Assembly (NCBI GenBank): GCA_002633025.1
Contig: NMRB01001318.1
Coordinates: forward strand, 96,542 to 160,541
DNA: 64,000 nt
Reading direction: 5' to 3'
DNA from: Notospermus geniculatus
Taxonomy: Eukaryota > Nemertea > Pilidiophora > Heteronemertea > Lineidae
The translations under genes were made by a program, and so were the position numbers. Positions 31,277 to 42,985 of this stretch are shown piece by piece. The number at the start of each line of letters is the position of its first letter. Position 1 is the first letter of the stretch. The notes under the pieces are model-generated. The model saw only the letters and a program-made list of their open reading frames with translations. It searched no databases and was not told the origin of the DNA.

Positions 31277-31680
31277 TTATGCGGGTGATCCACTGACTTG
31301 ACGACGAGTTTACGATCAGTTGGCGACTTGTTCACGACGGGTTTGCGACTACTTGACGACGAAAAATCGGAGAGGACTTCACGAGTTTACGATCAGTTTG
31401 TGATTAGTTCACGACGGCAGTCGTCAACGAATCGCAAACTCGTCGTAAACTAGTTGCAAACTGATCGTAAAGAAATGACGTGATACACCGAACGCCAAGT
31501 CAAACATGTTTGGTCTCGTCGTAAGTCGTCAAGAGAATTCAGTCGTGAACGAGTCGCAAACTCGTCGTGAAAGAATCGTGAACGCTGATCCACCGGCTAT
31601 GATTTTTCTTCGTAAACTAGTCGCAAACCCGTCGTGAACTAATCGCAAATTGATCGTAAAGTTGGTAGATCACCCGCATA
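31277..31680. mobile_element. TIR element, family D copy 2
   Basis: It begins GCGGGTGATCCACTGACTTG and ends with inverted GTTGGTAGATCACCCGC, with the same CGTCGTAAAC-type interior as 30092-30440. It is followed directly by array-spacer-like sequence (GAAAGGGACGAGTCAGCGCT). Confidence 0.75.
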
Positions 31681-31750
31681 GGTTTCCACTGAGGATTGAA
31701 AGGGACGAGTCAGCGCTGTAATGAGCTGCTCTTCGAGTTCCTCAGAACAG

Positions 31751-34374
31751 ATTCTGACACAACCTCAAAGGTAACAAAAGAACATCTCGCCCCCAGTGGC
31801 GAATAGCGAAAGTGAAAGTGAAAGAGGGAGTGAACTCATACACACCCAGGGAATCCCAACCCGCACATGACATCGATCAATCACCTATATCAGCAATCGA
31901 TGAGGCGAATCCATCCGGATGGGTCACGTCCACGTGGGACATTCCCCCGATCTCTCCCACGCATGACAGTATTTTTGGTCCTCAAGAAGTAGCGCTGATG
32001 TCCGTTATCTGAAGCTCACATCTCAGTTCAATCAAGGAAATCATTAAACTGTATATACTTCGTTTTTATATTGAATATCTGGCCTAAAAATTGATTGGAC
32101 AGAAATGTGACATTTCTCTTGTATGGTCGTTTGACAGATATAGTTTATGCCCACGTGGCGTTAGGAGCACTCTCAAAGCAATCAGATATTAATTATGTCA
32201 AGTGCCAAAAAACACATTTTGATGCGCCCTCGTCATATTGAAACCAACCATGAACTGTCATCCCGACCCATTACTGTGTCACATGACAGGTGTCAGGAGA
32301 TTTGTATAAGTTTATACAGCCCAATGTACATGACGTTGGGTCAGGTTAGGATGAGATGATTTCTCGTTAAGTGGATGAGCTCAGAGGACAGGAATGTCCG
32401 ATAGGTCTATTTCGAGTGTTTTTACTCAAACCGCTCTTCCTTTTGACATATTAGACCGGGAGAGGGTCACAGATGGAGATCAAACACTCCTCTTGCTAAT
32501 TCAGCCGCAGCGAAAGGCAAAGGTCACATTTACGAGGACAAGACGGGACATCGAGACGTGATGTTTTGCTCGGACAGTTGTCTTATGACATTACCATTCA
32601 TGCCATTGGGCAACATCCATCTACAGAGAAAACAGAATTAGTCGTCGGCGGCCGAGAGGAAACATGGTAGATGTTGATATCTGGGATATCCTCCGTCGTA
32701 TGTTGAGGCAATAGCTAGCAAAGTGACCTGTATCTCAGGATGCATCAGAATTTAGACCAAGCTGAAGTTGTCTTCCCCGGCGCCGCATGAAGCGCACCGA
32801 CCGATGGCGGCGCGCCATCCTTCTGTCGATGTGTTGTTAATTGATCAGATGCGGAGGCGGCAGTTTTTCACCGGCTTGGTGACTTTGTAGCCTACTCATC
32901 ATCTACAAGCTGAACAACCAGATGCAGCCCCATCCCCATCCCCATCCCCATCCCGCTCCAGCAACCCACACGTGACGGTTTAGATGCCGATATCGAGGCC
33001 AAGAGGACCTTTTACCCCGTACACCGACCCTGGCCTTGACAAAGCCCGGGACGGACCAACTCGACCAAACCAGGCACCGGTTCTAATAACGAGGTTTTCC
33101 TCTTAAAAGTAACATTTATTAGGCACGTGACAACAAATTGCCATTTATTGCATGCGTATGATCGACATTACCTCAGATTTAATGACCATTTTGGATCTAC
33201 TGATCTGCACGCAATGATGCCTCCGTGACCCACTCATCTACCAAATAGATAAATTATATTACATCCGTTTGAATATTGATCTAGTTTTGCACCGTTTTCC
33301 AGTTAATTCGGGTGCAACTCTGACAACATGGCAATTACGGTGGGTTAAAGGTCAACTATGTTTACAAGTAGGAATGTAATATTGCGGAGTTACACTGTGT
33401 GGATGTTTCTTTATCGTTTTTCTACTCCAATAAAAGTTCCACGTCTCTGGCCATGTTCTTGTAAAGCCGATATATATACCTCGCCTTCCGACTTGCAGAA
33501 CGTAAGCCGCAGTCTGGCCACCAGGGGGCCTCGGCTAGACAATGACGTCAGCTCGCGCGGGTCTGCTCTTTCCAAATATATCTAGTTGAGCGTCATGTAA
33601 AATTGGTTCTTCTCTCTTCCTGGGCTATGCTGCACAGGCTCAAATCGCGCTTCTGAATAACAGGCCTATTGACTCAAAACTAAAGGGAAGTGACGTCATC
33701 AGGGCTGACCTGGGCCTGCGCAGGTGGTTGGACGAAGCAGAATATCGACGCATGATCATGGTGTATTCGAAGAGGCAACATGGGCTAAGGTGTTCGGCTC
33801 GGGAAACGTAAGAAGGTCGTGGGTTCGAACACCAGGCAATAAAAATAGAATTAGCACAAGGCCTCCGGGGGGGGGGGTAGGAGAATTACATGAAAGACTT
33901 TGAAAGTCCGCTCCAGTTTGAGCACGTGGACGATAATCGGAGCGTTTCCGACGACCCGCCCTTTTGCACGTTTTTTTTAATAAACCGCCATGATACCTGT
34001 AGTTTCCCAATAAGAAATCTCCAGAAGTGTGCTGCAATTTCGCTGACTTGGGGTCATCGCTGGCAGTTGCGAAATAAGATTATCTAAATTAAGGTACTGG
34101 GAATTATTGCCGAAACTTTATAAGCCTAGCAAGGCATGCGTTACGATTTGCATAAAGCTCTATCTAAGTAGGTCATGCCAATCGAGAAGTGAATGCGCTC
34201 TGATTGGTTGGAAATGTCGGTCATGATAATCTCAGCACTTCACAGTCAGCTGTTTCGTGATTGCTAGAAGTGAAATCACTCACGTGGCGTTTGGAAGTGA
34301 CAGCGAAACGCTCCGTACGTCAACTTCGAAAACCTGTTGACACCGGTCGAGAAAAAGACAGAGACACGAAACAA
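31751..34374. other. Upstream region of SoxF
   Basis: No coding sequence is supported. A (CCCCAT)n microsatellite lies at 32927-32956, a TATATATA word at 33470, and a tRNA-like stretch with B box GGGTTCGAAC near 33780-33835. A stop in frame with the SoxF ORF lies at 34258-34260. The SoxF promoter is expected here but cannot be placed. Confidence 0.4.
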
Positions 34375-37300
34375 ATGGATTTATATTCGACTCCTGGCCA
34401 GATTCCTGGCTCACACGGTGCTCCACTCGAGCGGATGGGTTGCCAGACTCAAGTCATGGACACTTCGTCAATCAGCACGTCACGTCATGCCGCCCGGTGG
34501 ATGATGGCGGGAATGAGGGCGAGTTCCATGGAGGGCAGACGAACGAGAAGGGGCGAGGACCACATCAGACGACCGATGAATGCCTTCATGGTGTGGGCCA
34601 AGTCAGAAAGGAAAAGGCTGGCATCACAGAACCCTGACATACACAACGCTGATCTGAGTAAAATGCTTGGTAAGTTGATAATCATTATTCCAAATGACAT
34701 CTTCTTTTTCAACCCTGTCGAGATTTCCCGATTTTTGGCCTGTTTGGCGCCTTAATGACAAATTATGCCGTGTTCATTTTACCCGTCACGTTATTTGGGA
34801 GGTGGGGGGGGGGGTGGCAGTTGACGGTTAACACGTGGTCAGGCGCAGGTTCACTGGCCACGGGAGATTGACAGCAACTGTCAAAACCTATAAGGCTTAA
34901 TACAACCTTTTACAAAGTAGGCTTCACCACCAAGAAGACCCAAGCCTTCCCTTTTTCGATAATATCTTCTGGTTATTATTCCATTGTCACTGACTTTTTT
35001 ATCATGATATGTTCACCATTCCCACAGTTTCCTCCATCTTGGTTCTAAGAGTTCTAACCTATATATAGGCCTGCCTAATACACAGGCCTGCCTATCCAGC
35101 CAGAACTTCTTTTTTCGTGACCTCTCTCAGTCTGCGCTCTTCGCTTTCCTGCTTCTGAAACTTGTTAAATCAGATTTTAAAAAGTTGGCACTTGTGTTGT
35201 TTTTCCACGGCGCTGTGTTGTAGTTACCTGGCTTTTTGCTCCGTGTACCAAACAGGTTGCCTTCTGCATGGCAACAAGAAATATTGGAGGAATTCGACCT
35301 TGAACGATTCCCCGTGAATATTCTGTACAGAAACATTCCTATCACGTTCAGGTAGGAACTGATTTGTTCAACAAGATTCAAAGATCCACAAGACCTCGGA
35401 ATGAACCTTGGATTTTCTGCATTTGACGCATATTTACACTTTTGACAGATCCGTGGGAACCAAATCCAGCCAGATTTCACCGCCCGATGACTCATATCAT
35501 GTCTTGCATTAGATTTCGGCCATGTGTTGAAATATAGAGACGCAATAAAAATTAAACCGTTATCTATAGTATTTCACTAAAGTCAATGATGTGACAATTT
35601 CTGCGTTGGCCAGGGGCCGTATCCATAAAACATCTTAAGTGTAAAATTTCCCTTATCTTTTGTTAACAATAGTTTAAGGGAAATTTTACACTTAAGATGT
35701 TTTGTGCATACGACCCCGGGCTGGACGCCTCGGCCCTTGGTCATGTCACAATCCCCTATCGACAGCGAGCGATCAAAGACGGTTTGACACGGTAGGCCTA
35801 AAAGTAGGCCTGCCGTGGTTTCATTTGACAAGCGACGGCTGCTGAGATTCTGGCGTTTTTTAATGTCAGATGCAAACTTGTAACGAGGTATCAGTGTCTG
35901 CAATGATGAGATCAAAAGTTCCGAATATCCCACTACATTTAATGGTGATGCTACCATCGCTTGTGCTCGGGGGACTTTTTTCGGAACGCCCTGTATTTGA
36001 CCATGTGTGTCGATGTGTAATTGACCTAGGGGTGGTTGGGTGGGTGGTGGGGGAGGGGGAAGCAGCCAGTCGCACTTTAGCAGCAAGAGGTCTTTTTCAT
36101 TTGGTGCACATGCCCTCAGTGTACTAAAATATTCATGATGAAAAGGTGTACTTTTTAATGATCACGACTGGAAGACATGAACGAACCGGAAAGTGTCCGG
36201 AAGACTCCTTCAGCGAGTCCTCCGATAACCTATATTTCATATATCATTAACACAGCTTCAGCAAGAAATATCACTCTCGAACCTAAGCCATTAGGAGAAG
36301 AAAAAGGCGTAAGAAAGCCTGCTGTTAGTTATGATTATTTGAAGGGGGGACGAGATAGATGTCGCGTTGGCACGAAATGCGGCTATGTTGCTTTTGCAAC
36401 TCAACCTGGCACGAATTCTTTTCATTAAAAGCGAGACGTTGTTTTAGAGAAAAACTTGGCATTAATGAACTTGAATTGACTTCATGCGGTGCAGCCACCG
36501 TGCCCATGGCTTGTGTAGGCCTACCTCGGTGTGTTGCCGGTTTCCCGTGGGATGCACGGCGAAATCACCCAAAGACAACACCACTTTTCCCAAGAAAGTC
36601 GACCTGACGAACCTAATCATTTTGCCATGTGGGAAGTGCTAATGGAGACGTCTGGATTGCCCCGTGACTACGTTGAAGCAATCTCCGTACCTCGCGATTT
36701 CTCCATTTTTGGGGACGAATTCGTCATATGTGACAAAATGTTCCAAGGGCGGGGAAATTATGCCGATTAGAATGATGGAATTGAATTCATCTGGCGACGG
36801 TGTGTTGGGAACGGTTGTCCCCTGAGCTGGATCAATAGTCCGGCTACAACTGTCTCGTCAGATCAAGACGGTCGTCGTTGGGACATTTTCCCCTCGGACT
36901 ACAATCCCCTCTCAACAGGAATCCACCACATGTCTCTCTGACATATAATATTTTAATTGATGATTTCCCTCGGAATGGATACTTGATTGAAGTCTGTGCA
37001 TGAGTCATTATTATTCACAGACAGGAACCCTAAACTGATCAACTATCGATAGGAAAAAAGCTGTTCTCATGCGCTTTCAAGTGGCTCAGCTGACGAAAAA
37101 CTGAGGTCAAAGTTCGTCCTCCCACATCAGCAGTCTAAATATAGACCAGCCATGTGACTGTCAGCCTCACTGCTAGAGCCCAGATGCTGCTGGTGACCGA
37201 AACATGTCCCGGATACAGCTCGGTTTCCAGGAAGGCATGTGACCTTTCCGGGGTCCGGATCTGCAGGATGGAGAGTGAAAAACAGTGAATGTATTACATG

Positions 37301-40207
37301 TATTTCGTTGAGGTGGAATCGGTCGCGCAAACTTTGGCGGGATGCTGGTTGTCACATCGTCGCCGCCCTCGCGGTGCATGACGGAACTAAATCGTTCGTC
37401 TGCGTTAGTTGGTCACTACGCATGACACCCCCCCCCCTCAGTCTGGCCTGGTCTGGCTGACGCAGATTGCGCGCCGGCGGATATGATGAGTGTCATTACA
37501 TAACGAAATCAACGTCATATCCGTGCGCACTCGTCATATCGTGTCGTCTTTCTGAGATTAGCTCCATGTCAAGGATGTTGACCGTGATATCAATCTCAAC
37601 CTAATCGATCCCGGAACCAAACCATCAAGATCTGATTGATTTGAACGAACTTCAGTGCAGTTTTCCTGGCACAAGACATGTTTTCCAAGGCCTCCGTGCA
37701 ATAAGGTCATCACATGATGTTGCTGCAGGGAGGCCGATATTCACCAAAATGACGTTATAATCGCTGGTTGATTGGGTCATTCCTAGCAAATGCATGCAGG
37801 AAGTATTGCTCAATGTTTCCGCTGATTATCAGACATGCCCAGAGCGAACCACCTAAAGTACATGCATGGAGAAGTTTACAGCCATTACAACATGATGTAC
37901 AGAGCAAAGTTCTCAACAATCCGTCAGATTTGTTAAAGTGTGAAAGGAACGAATGTATTTATGTTGATTGTTGTGGATACTTAGCAACACTCAAAAATGC
38001 TGATCCATCAATCCATAATTGCAGAATATGGGGTTCACAAGGGGTCACGTGCTTCTGGCATGATGGGTAGAGGAAAGATTGGCAATAATATTGCCCATCT
38101 GGATCCTCATATTAAATCTGCAATAATATTGATCATGTATGCGACGCTTTACCTGGCGGGGGGGGCCATTTACACCTGACTTGACAAACAAACTTGGTGA
38201 TCTCTGGGAATCTGGAATAGCGATTGCATGGCGTCTGACGGCCGTCCCCTGATCGCTAATAAATCATTACCAAACTTAAAATCAAGAATCCAGGCCTATG
38301 CCTGTAACATCGCCTTATCTTGTGAATGGATTTTTTTTTCGGTGTACTTGTAACAACCTTCAAATGTATCTTTGAGAAGTGGGCAAGGTCCGTCATTCCA
38401 AACTACGCACGAGTCTGGTATGCGACTTGATAACGAGATTTTTATACTTTTGTCAAGGATTGATAGGCCTGGAGGGATTGCTGATGCAGCATACGTCTGC
38501 AAAAGGAAAGCGACTTTCGCTTCATCTGATATCGGAGCTTATCTGAACAATCCAATTGAATTAAAGTAGTTTGTCCTGATTTCTCAACCTGACCGATCTT
38601 AGCACTGATACCATGACGTATACCTACATAGGTTCACCTCTAGGCCTCAAGCTACAATATCTATACAGGACATGCGCGTGTACATGAAAATATGTTTGTT
38701 CAAAGAGATTTTCTATGACGATAAACTCGCCACCAGGGGCGTTCCCGCGACAACGATGTGACGTCATAGAATCGTCCCTGTTCTGTTTGCGACAATGATG
38801 ACCAGCCCGTCATGACTGTGGCGGCAAAGTTTCAATAACAAACAAGCGTCGCTGACAAGACATGCACCTGATTCATGTTAGCTACCCACGTTTTGCCCGT
38901 CTGCCTCTTTCTTGCTTGGTTTATTGACAATATCTTTTGTTTACAGCATAATCGGTCATGAAAGGTTCCGCTTGTCATCACCTGGAGCCTGTTGATATCG
39001 TCACTGGGGATGCCCCCTCTCTTTCATCGTAACATGAAAGACTGATATTATAAACTATTCATGTTTTTCAGGTCAGAAATGGCGCAGTTTGGAAATCGCC
39101 GAGAAGAGACCATTCGTTGAAGAAGCCGAACAAATCCGCCTCCAACACATCCAGGACCACCCGGACTACAAATACAGGCCTCGAAGGCGAAAACATCCAA
39201 AAAGGGTCTCACGACGGATGTCGGGTGTTGTTAAGACCGAGCCACGGAAAAGTCCAGTGCCGTCCCCTTGTGACGAAATGACCACAACCATCGTCAAGGA
39301 GGAGTACAGTCCCAGTCTGGGGTCCACCATGCTCACGCCCGAGTCATCCCCGTGTACGAGCCCCAACCCAGACATCCAGCAGACCAGGGCCGCCGGGATG
39401 GAGAAACTTCCCGGGATAGCTGGACTCCTCACGCCAGAGATGTCCCCCATGGAAAGGAAGGATAACGTCTTTCAATTCCCACCTGCTGCGAAGAAGTCCC
39501 CTCCCGTCACCGACCTACTGCGCATGTTTGGCTCCAAACGAACGTCTGATTCCTACAACCGAGTTTACACCCCAACCAGCACGCACCTGACAACATCGTG
39601 CGAGAACCTGGTCACTTTGAGAGCTCTCGTCTCAAGTCCCACACTCCTGACGTCTGCGCGCCTCTCCATGCAGCAGAGCGCCCTCCAGCGGACCAACTCG
39701 TTACAAGTGACCCCCAAGACGGAGCCACAGGACCAATTAACCTACAGACGAACCATGAGCATGCCCGTAGAATATCACCAAGGCAACAACGATCTCACAC
39801 CCATCGGTTGCTCAAATCAGAATCAAATTCGAAACACCTACAATCTGACGTCACCACAGAATACATATTCTAATGCCCCGGATCTAACGGTACTACAAGA
39901 ATTTTCATCAGTGGAACAACTTGATGACGTGGACAGGAGTGAATTCGACCAGTATTTCGGCATGGACTTTGGCAGTCATGACGCAACCTTGAAAAACTAC
40001 GCCACCTATCAATACAATATGGCTTCCACACGGGATGAAAGTGCTAGCGTTCGACAGAGTCAAATGGTATGCAATCCGAACACAAGCTTTCAGGATGAGT
40101 CGTGCACAATGTATCAATCTGATGGTATGAGTTTCTGTGACACTTTTGACAATGATGATGGCAGCGCATGCCTGATATCCGCCCTTACCAAGACCAGTTA
40201 TTGCTGA
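34375..40207 (+). CDS. SoxF: SoxF transcription factor (Sox7/17/18 type)
   Basis: Nuclear HMG-box DNA-binding regulator; in vertebrates this subgroup acts in endoderm and vascular development and with Wnt/beta-catenin. Two coding exons: 34375-34669 and 39072-40207, giving 476 residues. The 4.4-kb intron interrupts the HMG box after KMLG, as I recall for vertebrate SoxF genes. The HMG box (about residues 62-140) reads [20 protein letters not shown] ... [20 protein letters not shown], with the basic tail [20 protein letters not shown] at about residues 385-393 matches the conserved SoxF C-terminal beta-catenin-binding motif, which sets it apart from SoxE, SoxB and SoxD. The middle is S/T/P-rich with KTEP motifs that could be sumoylation sites. 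Start chosen: first ATG (ACAAATGG) after an in-frame stop at 34258. Confidence 0.95.
35613..35717. mobile_element. Hairpin MITE in the SoxF intron
   Basis: GGGGCCGTATCCATAAAACA at the left is inverted at the right (TGTTTTGTGCATACGACCCC), and CATCTTAAGTGTAAAATTTC is inverted around a short AT-rich loop. Same general style as 52448-52577. Confidence 0.8.
35718..39071. other. Remainder of the SoxF intron
   Basis: No additional exon or complete repeat is recognised. Short frames at 36177-36770 and 37768-38070 show no domain. Regulatory elements are possible but not identifiable by eye. Confidence 0.4.
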
Positions 40208-41212
40208 TCTCAGCCTAGTGCTATAAACGTTTAAGTGGTTCTCATAAATCTTGACGACTGTAGACTGTGATGGACAGAAGGTCAAGTATTTCTATGACAG
40301 GATCGATATTCTATCAAACAATATCTGGTCTTCACCATGATTGGCCTGATTTAGTGACTCTTTACGTGATATCTGACGTCCATGTGGGGAAAGGCTGGTC
40401 ATGACCAGCCGGCAGCTGAGTTCGGCTGGCATAGCCAGCTCTTGTTGCTCAGCTTCTCTGAATCACTCACACGGAATGATCAAAAGTAGACATGTTTGTC
40501 AGTGAGGAGTCGTGACTGATGCTGCGTCATGGATTTTTCGAATGTTATGACCTTTAAAAGGTCAAGGTGATGACAGTGACGACGTGAAAATGCCTCACTT
40601 GAAAGTTTGAGACGTGGTTTATATGGAGGGTACATGCATACGACGCCAGCACATTCATTTACGGTCAGAAATACCTTCAAACTGTCAAAAGGACACTTAA
40701 TCGAGTGCCCATGTGCTGCTCCATTGGGAAATTCTATATACTAGTTATTAAACAGAAAGTACGCCTTTGGTGCGAACAGTTTGCTTTAAGATGGCTGACC
40801 CACGTGATAGGCCTACCCAATGGGATTTTAGTATTTGTATCAAATATGTGTTTACGCCTATATGTTTAAATTATACTGTCAGCCATTGAGGGGGAATGAC
40901 AAATTATAACTTTAGGGCTTGAAACCGAAGACTGGCTTGATGGAAAAAAAGAAACGCAATAGTGTTACCCGCAGTTTTTACAAGACGGCAAATGATAACA
41001 CTCAACATATTTCTTGCCAAGTTTTCAGTTTCAAGCTTGGATATTTTTATCGGGACCATGCTGAATCGAACCCACCACCTCAGAGGTGCCAGGGTCGACC
41101 TGTTTGCAATGCGCCGGTCTGCGACTATCAGCGGTGAGTGGTACCGTGGCGTCATAAACAATCGGTTCATCATAAGCCGTGGTTACACTACATAGAAATC
41201 CCCGGGTTTTTT
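40208..41212. other. SoxF 3' flank
   Basis: Probable 3' UTR and downstream sequence. CATGACCAGCCGGCAGCTGA at 40409 is followed by imperfect repeats of GGCTGG/CCAGC words. No second gene seen. Confidence 0.4.
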
Positions 41213-42037
41213 AGCCCGCTTGGCCGCAAGGCCCAGCAGGGCTTATGCTGTGGTTGGGGTCATTGAGTGGTGGTCTGTCGTGCGTTAGTCCGTACGGCGG
41301 TACGTCCGTACGTCCGTAAACTTTGGTTTGTTAGCGCTCTAGCGCCTTTATTTTTCGAGGAATCTTTTTGGTCCTTGGTGGGTGTATATATGGGCCTAAG
41401 ATCTAGGTCGAGTTCGATTTTGAATGCGGTTGGATTCCTACTTTGGCCTCCAGGGGGCGTTTTGTGAAAAATTTCAAAGGGCTATAATTTGATAATGGTT
41501 TAAGCTATTGTGTTGAAACTTTGTACACATTCACCTCTAGGTTATAGCAACTTACAGACAGAATTTTAGTGAAATCTGATTCTTGACTTTGCCACTAGGG
41601 GGCCAAAACCAAAATCACTAAAAGTGCTATTTCTCCCTCACCAAGAGATGGATCTTTTTCAAATTTTTATCATGGGTATATCTAATGAGAATACATAAGA
41701 TAATACTTGAGTTTTTAAATTTGACCTACTTTGGAAGGTCACAGGGGTCAAAGTTTGTCTGAAATTACGAAATTGGCTCTTTTTGTAATGGCTTGACCGA
41801 TTGCTTTGAAACTTCGCACATACATGTATCTACCTCTAGGCTGTAACAACTCAGACGAATTTTCGGCAAAATCTGATTCTTGACTTTGCCACTAGGGGGC
41901 CAAAACCCCAAACATAAAGTGTTGTTTCTCCCTAACGAAGTGATGGATCTTCGTCAAATTTCTATCAAGGGTAAATAGGATACATAACATAATACTTCTC
42001 CAAGCCAAGCGGGCACAGTGCCATTGGCACTATTTTT
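41213..42037. mobile_element. TIR element, family C copy 2
   Basis: It starts AGCCCGCTTGG and ends CCAAGCGGGC plus ACAGTGCCATTGGCACTATT, as in 5933-6838. Interior blocks are shared with copy 1, including GCCAAAACCAAAATCAC-type sequence after TTCTTGACTTTGCCACTAGG (repeated at 41580 and 41878). No transposase frame. Confidence 0.7.
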
Positions 42038-42665
42038 GACACCCGGCCCGGTCTAGCCCGGCTGTGAAAAATCCCTCCTGAGGCCCGGTGCCCGTCAACA
42101 CTACTCAAATTTTGTGACGGGGACCTAAATTAAGCCCTCCAAAAACCGTTCGAGCTCGGAGGGGATTATTACACCCCGTTTTTAACAGGTGTGGACAGAA
42201 AAAACACGGGTTCGACACGGGTTTTTTATGTAGTGTAACGAGGGCTAGTGTCTCAACATTACACCACATTCTGTTATTGACTTCTTTTTTGCATAATATT
42301 CTAGGAAAACTTAAAACATGTCTTTTATCCATGTGGAAGGGGAAACGGTGAAATCTCGTGCAGGTGAAGCAACATTTTGACTTGACTCTAGTTTAGTCAC
42401 GACTGAGCAGAACGAATTTATCTGTGACAGCGACATTTTGTTGCGAGTAGCTGCATCAGTCTTGAGAGTGTTAATCTATATCTAAAGTGTTGGCCTTATA
42501 CCCCCACTGCCCATGTCTTAAAACATTATCGAATCCTTGACACTGGTTTATTGGGATTATTTCACTTCCGTATTCTGATAAAGTGAGATATGACGAGTGG
42601 AATGGTCAGTAAAAGGACAGAACTAACGAGTCACATTGACTGGACATGTGGAAGCTAAATCATTC

Positions 42666-42985
42666 GTAACGGGGAACCCTCGGGGCTGCCTCGGGGGGGG
42701 GGGGCTGCGTTATTCTCAGTGCATGTGATCGGGGAACCCACGGCTGGCCGTCTCAGGCACATCTACGGGTCTGTCTAAGTATGTAATCGGGGAACCCACG
42801 GCTGGCTGTTTCATGCACCCACACGGGGCAGTCTTAGAGTGCATGTCATCGGGGAACCCTCGGCTGTCTGTCTCATGCAGGCACCCATGGGCGGGGTGGG
42901 GTGGGGGAGCTGTCTGAGTGGACGTAATCGGGGTACACAAAGCTGGCTATCTCAGTGCTGTGATCGAACCCACGGCGGCTGTCGG
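42666..42985. repeat. ~60-bp minisatellite, 5-6 degenerate units
   Basis: ATCGGGGAACCCACGGCTGG recurs with changes at about 42667, 42727, 42786, 42848, 42926 and 42961, each followed by CTGTCTCATGCAC-like sequence. Confidence 0.75.
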
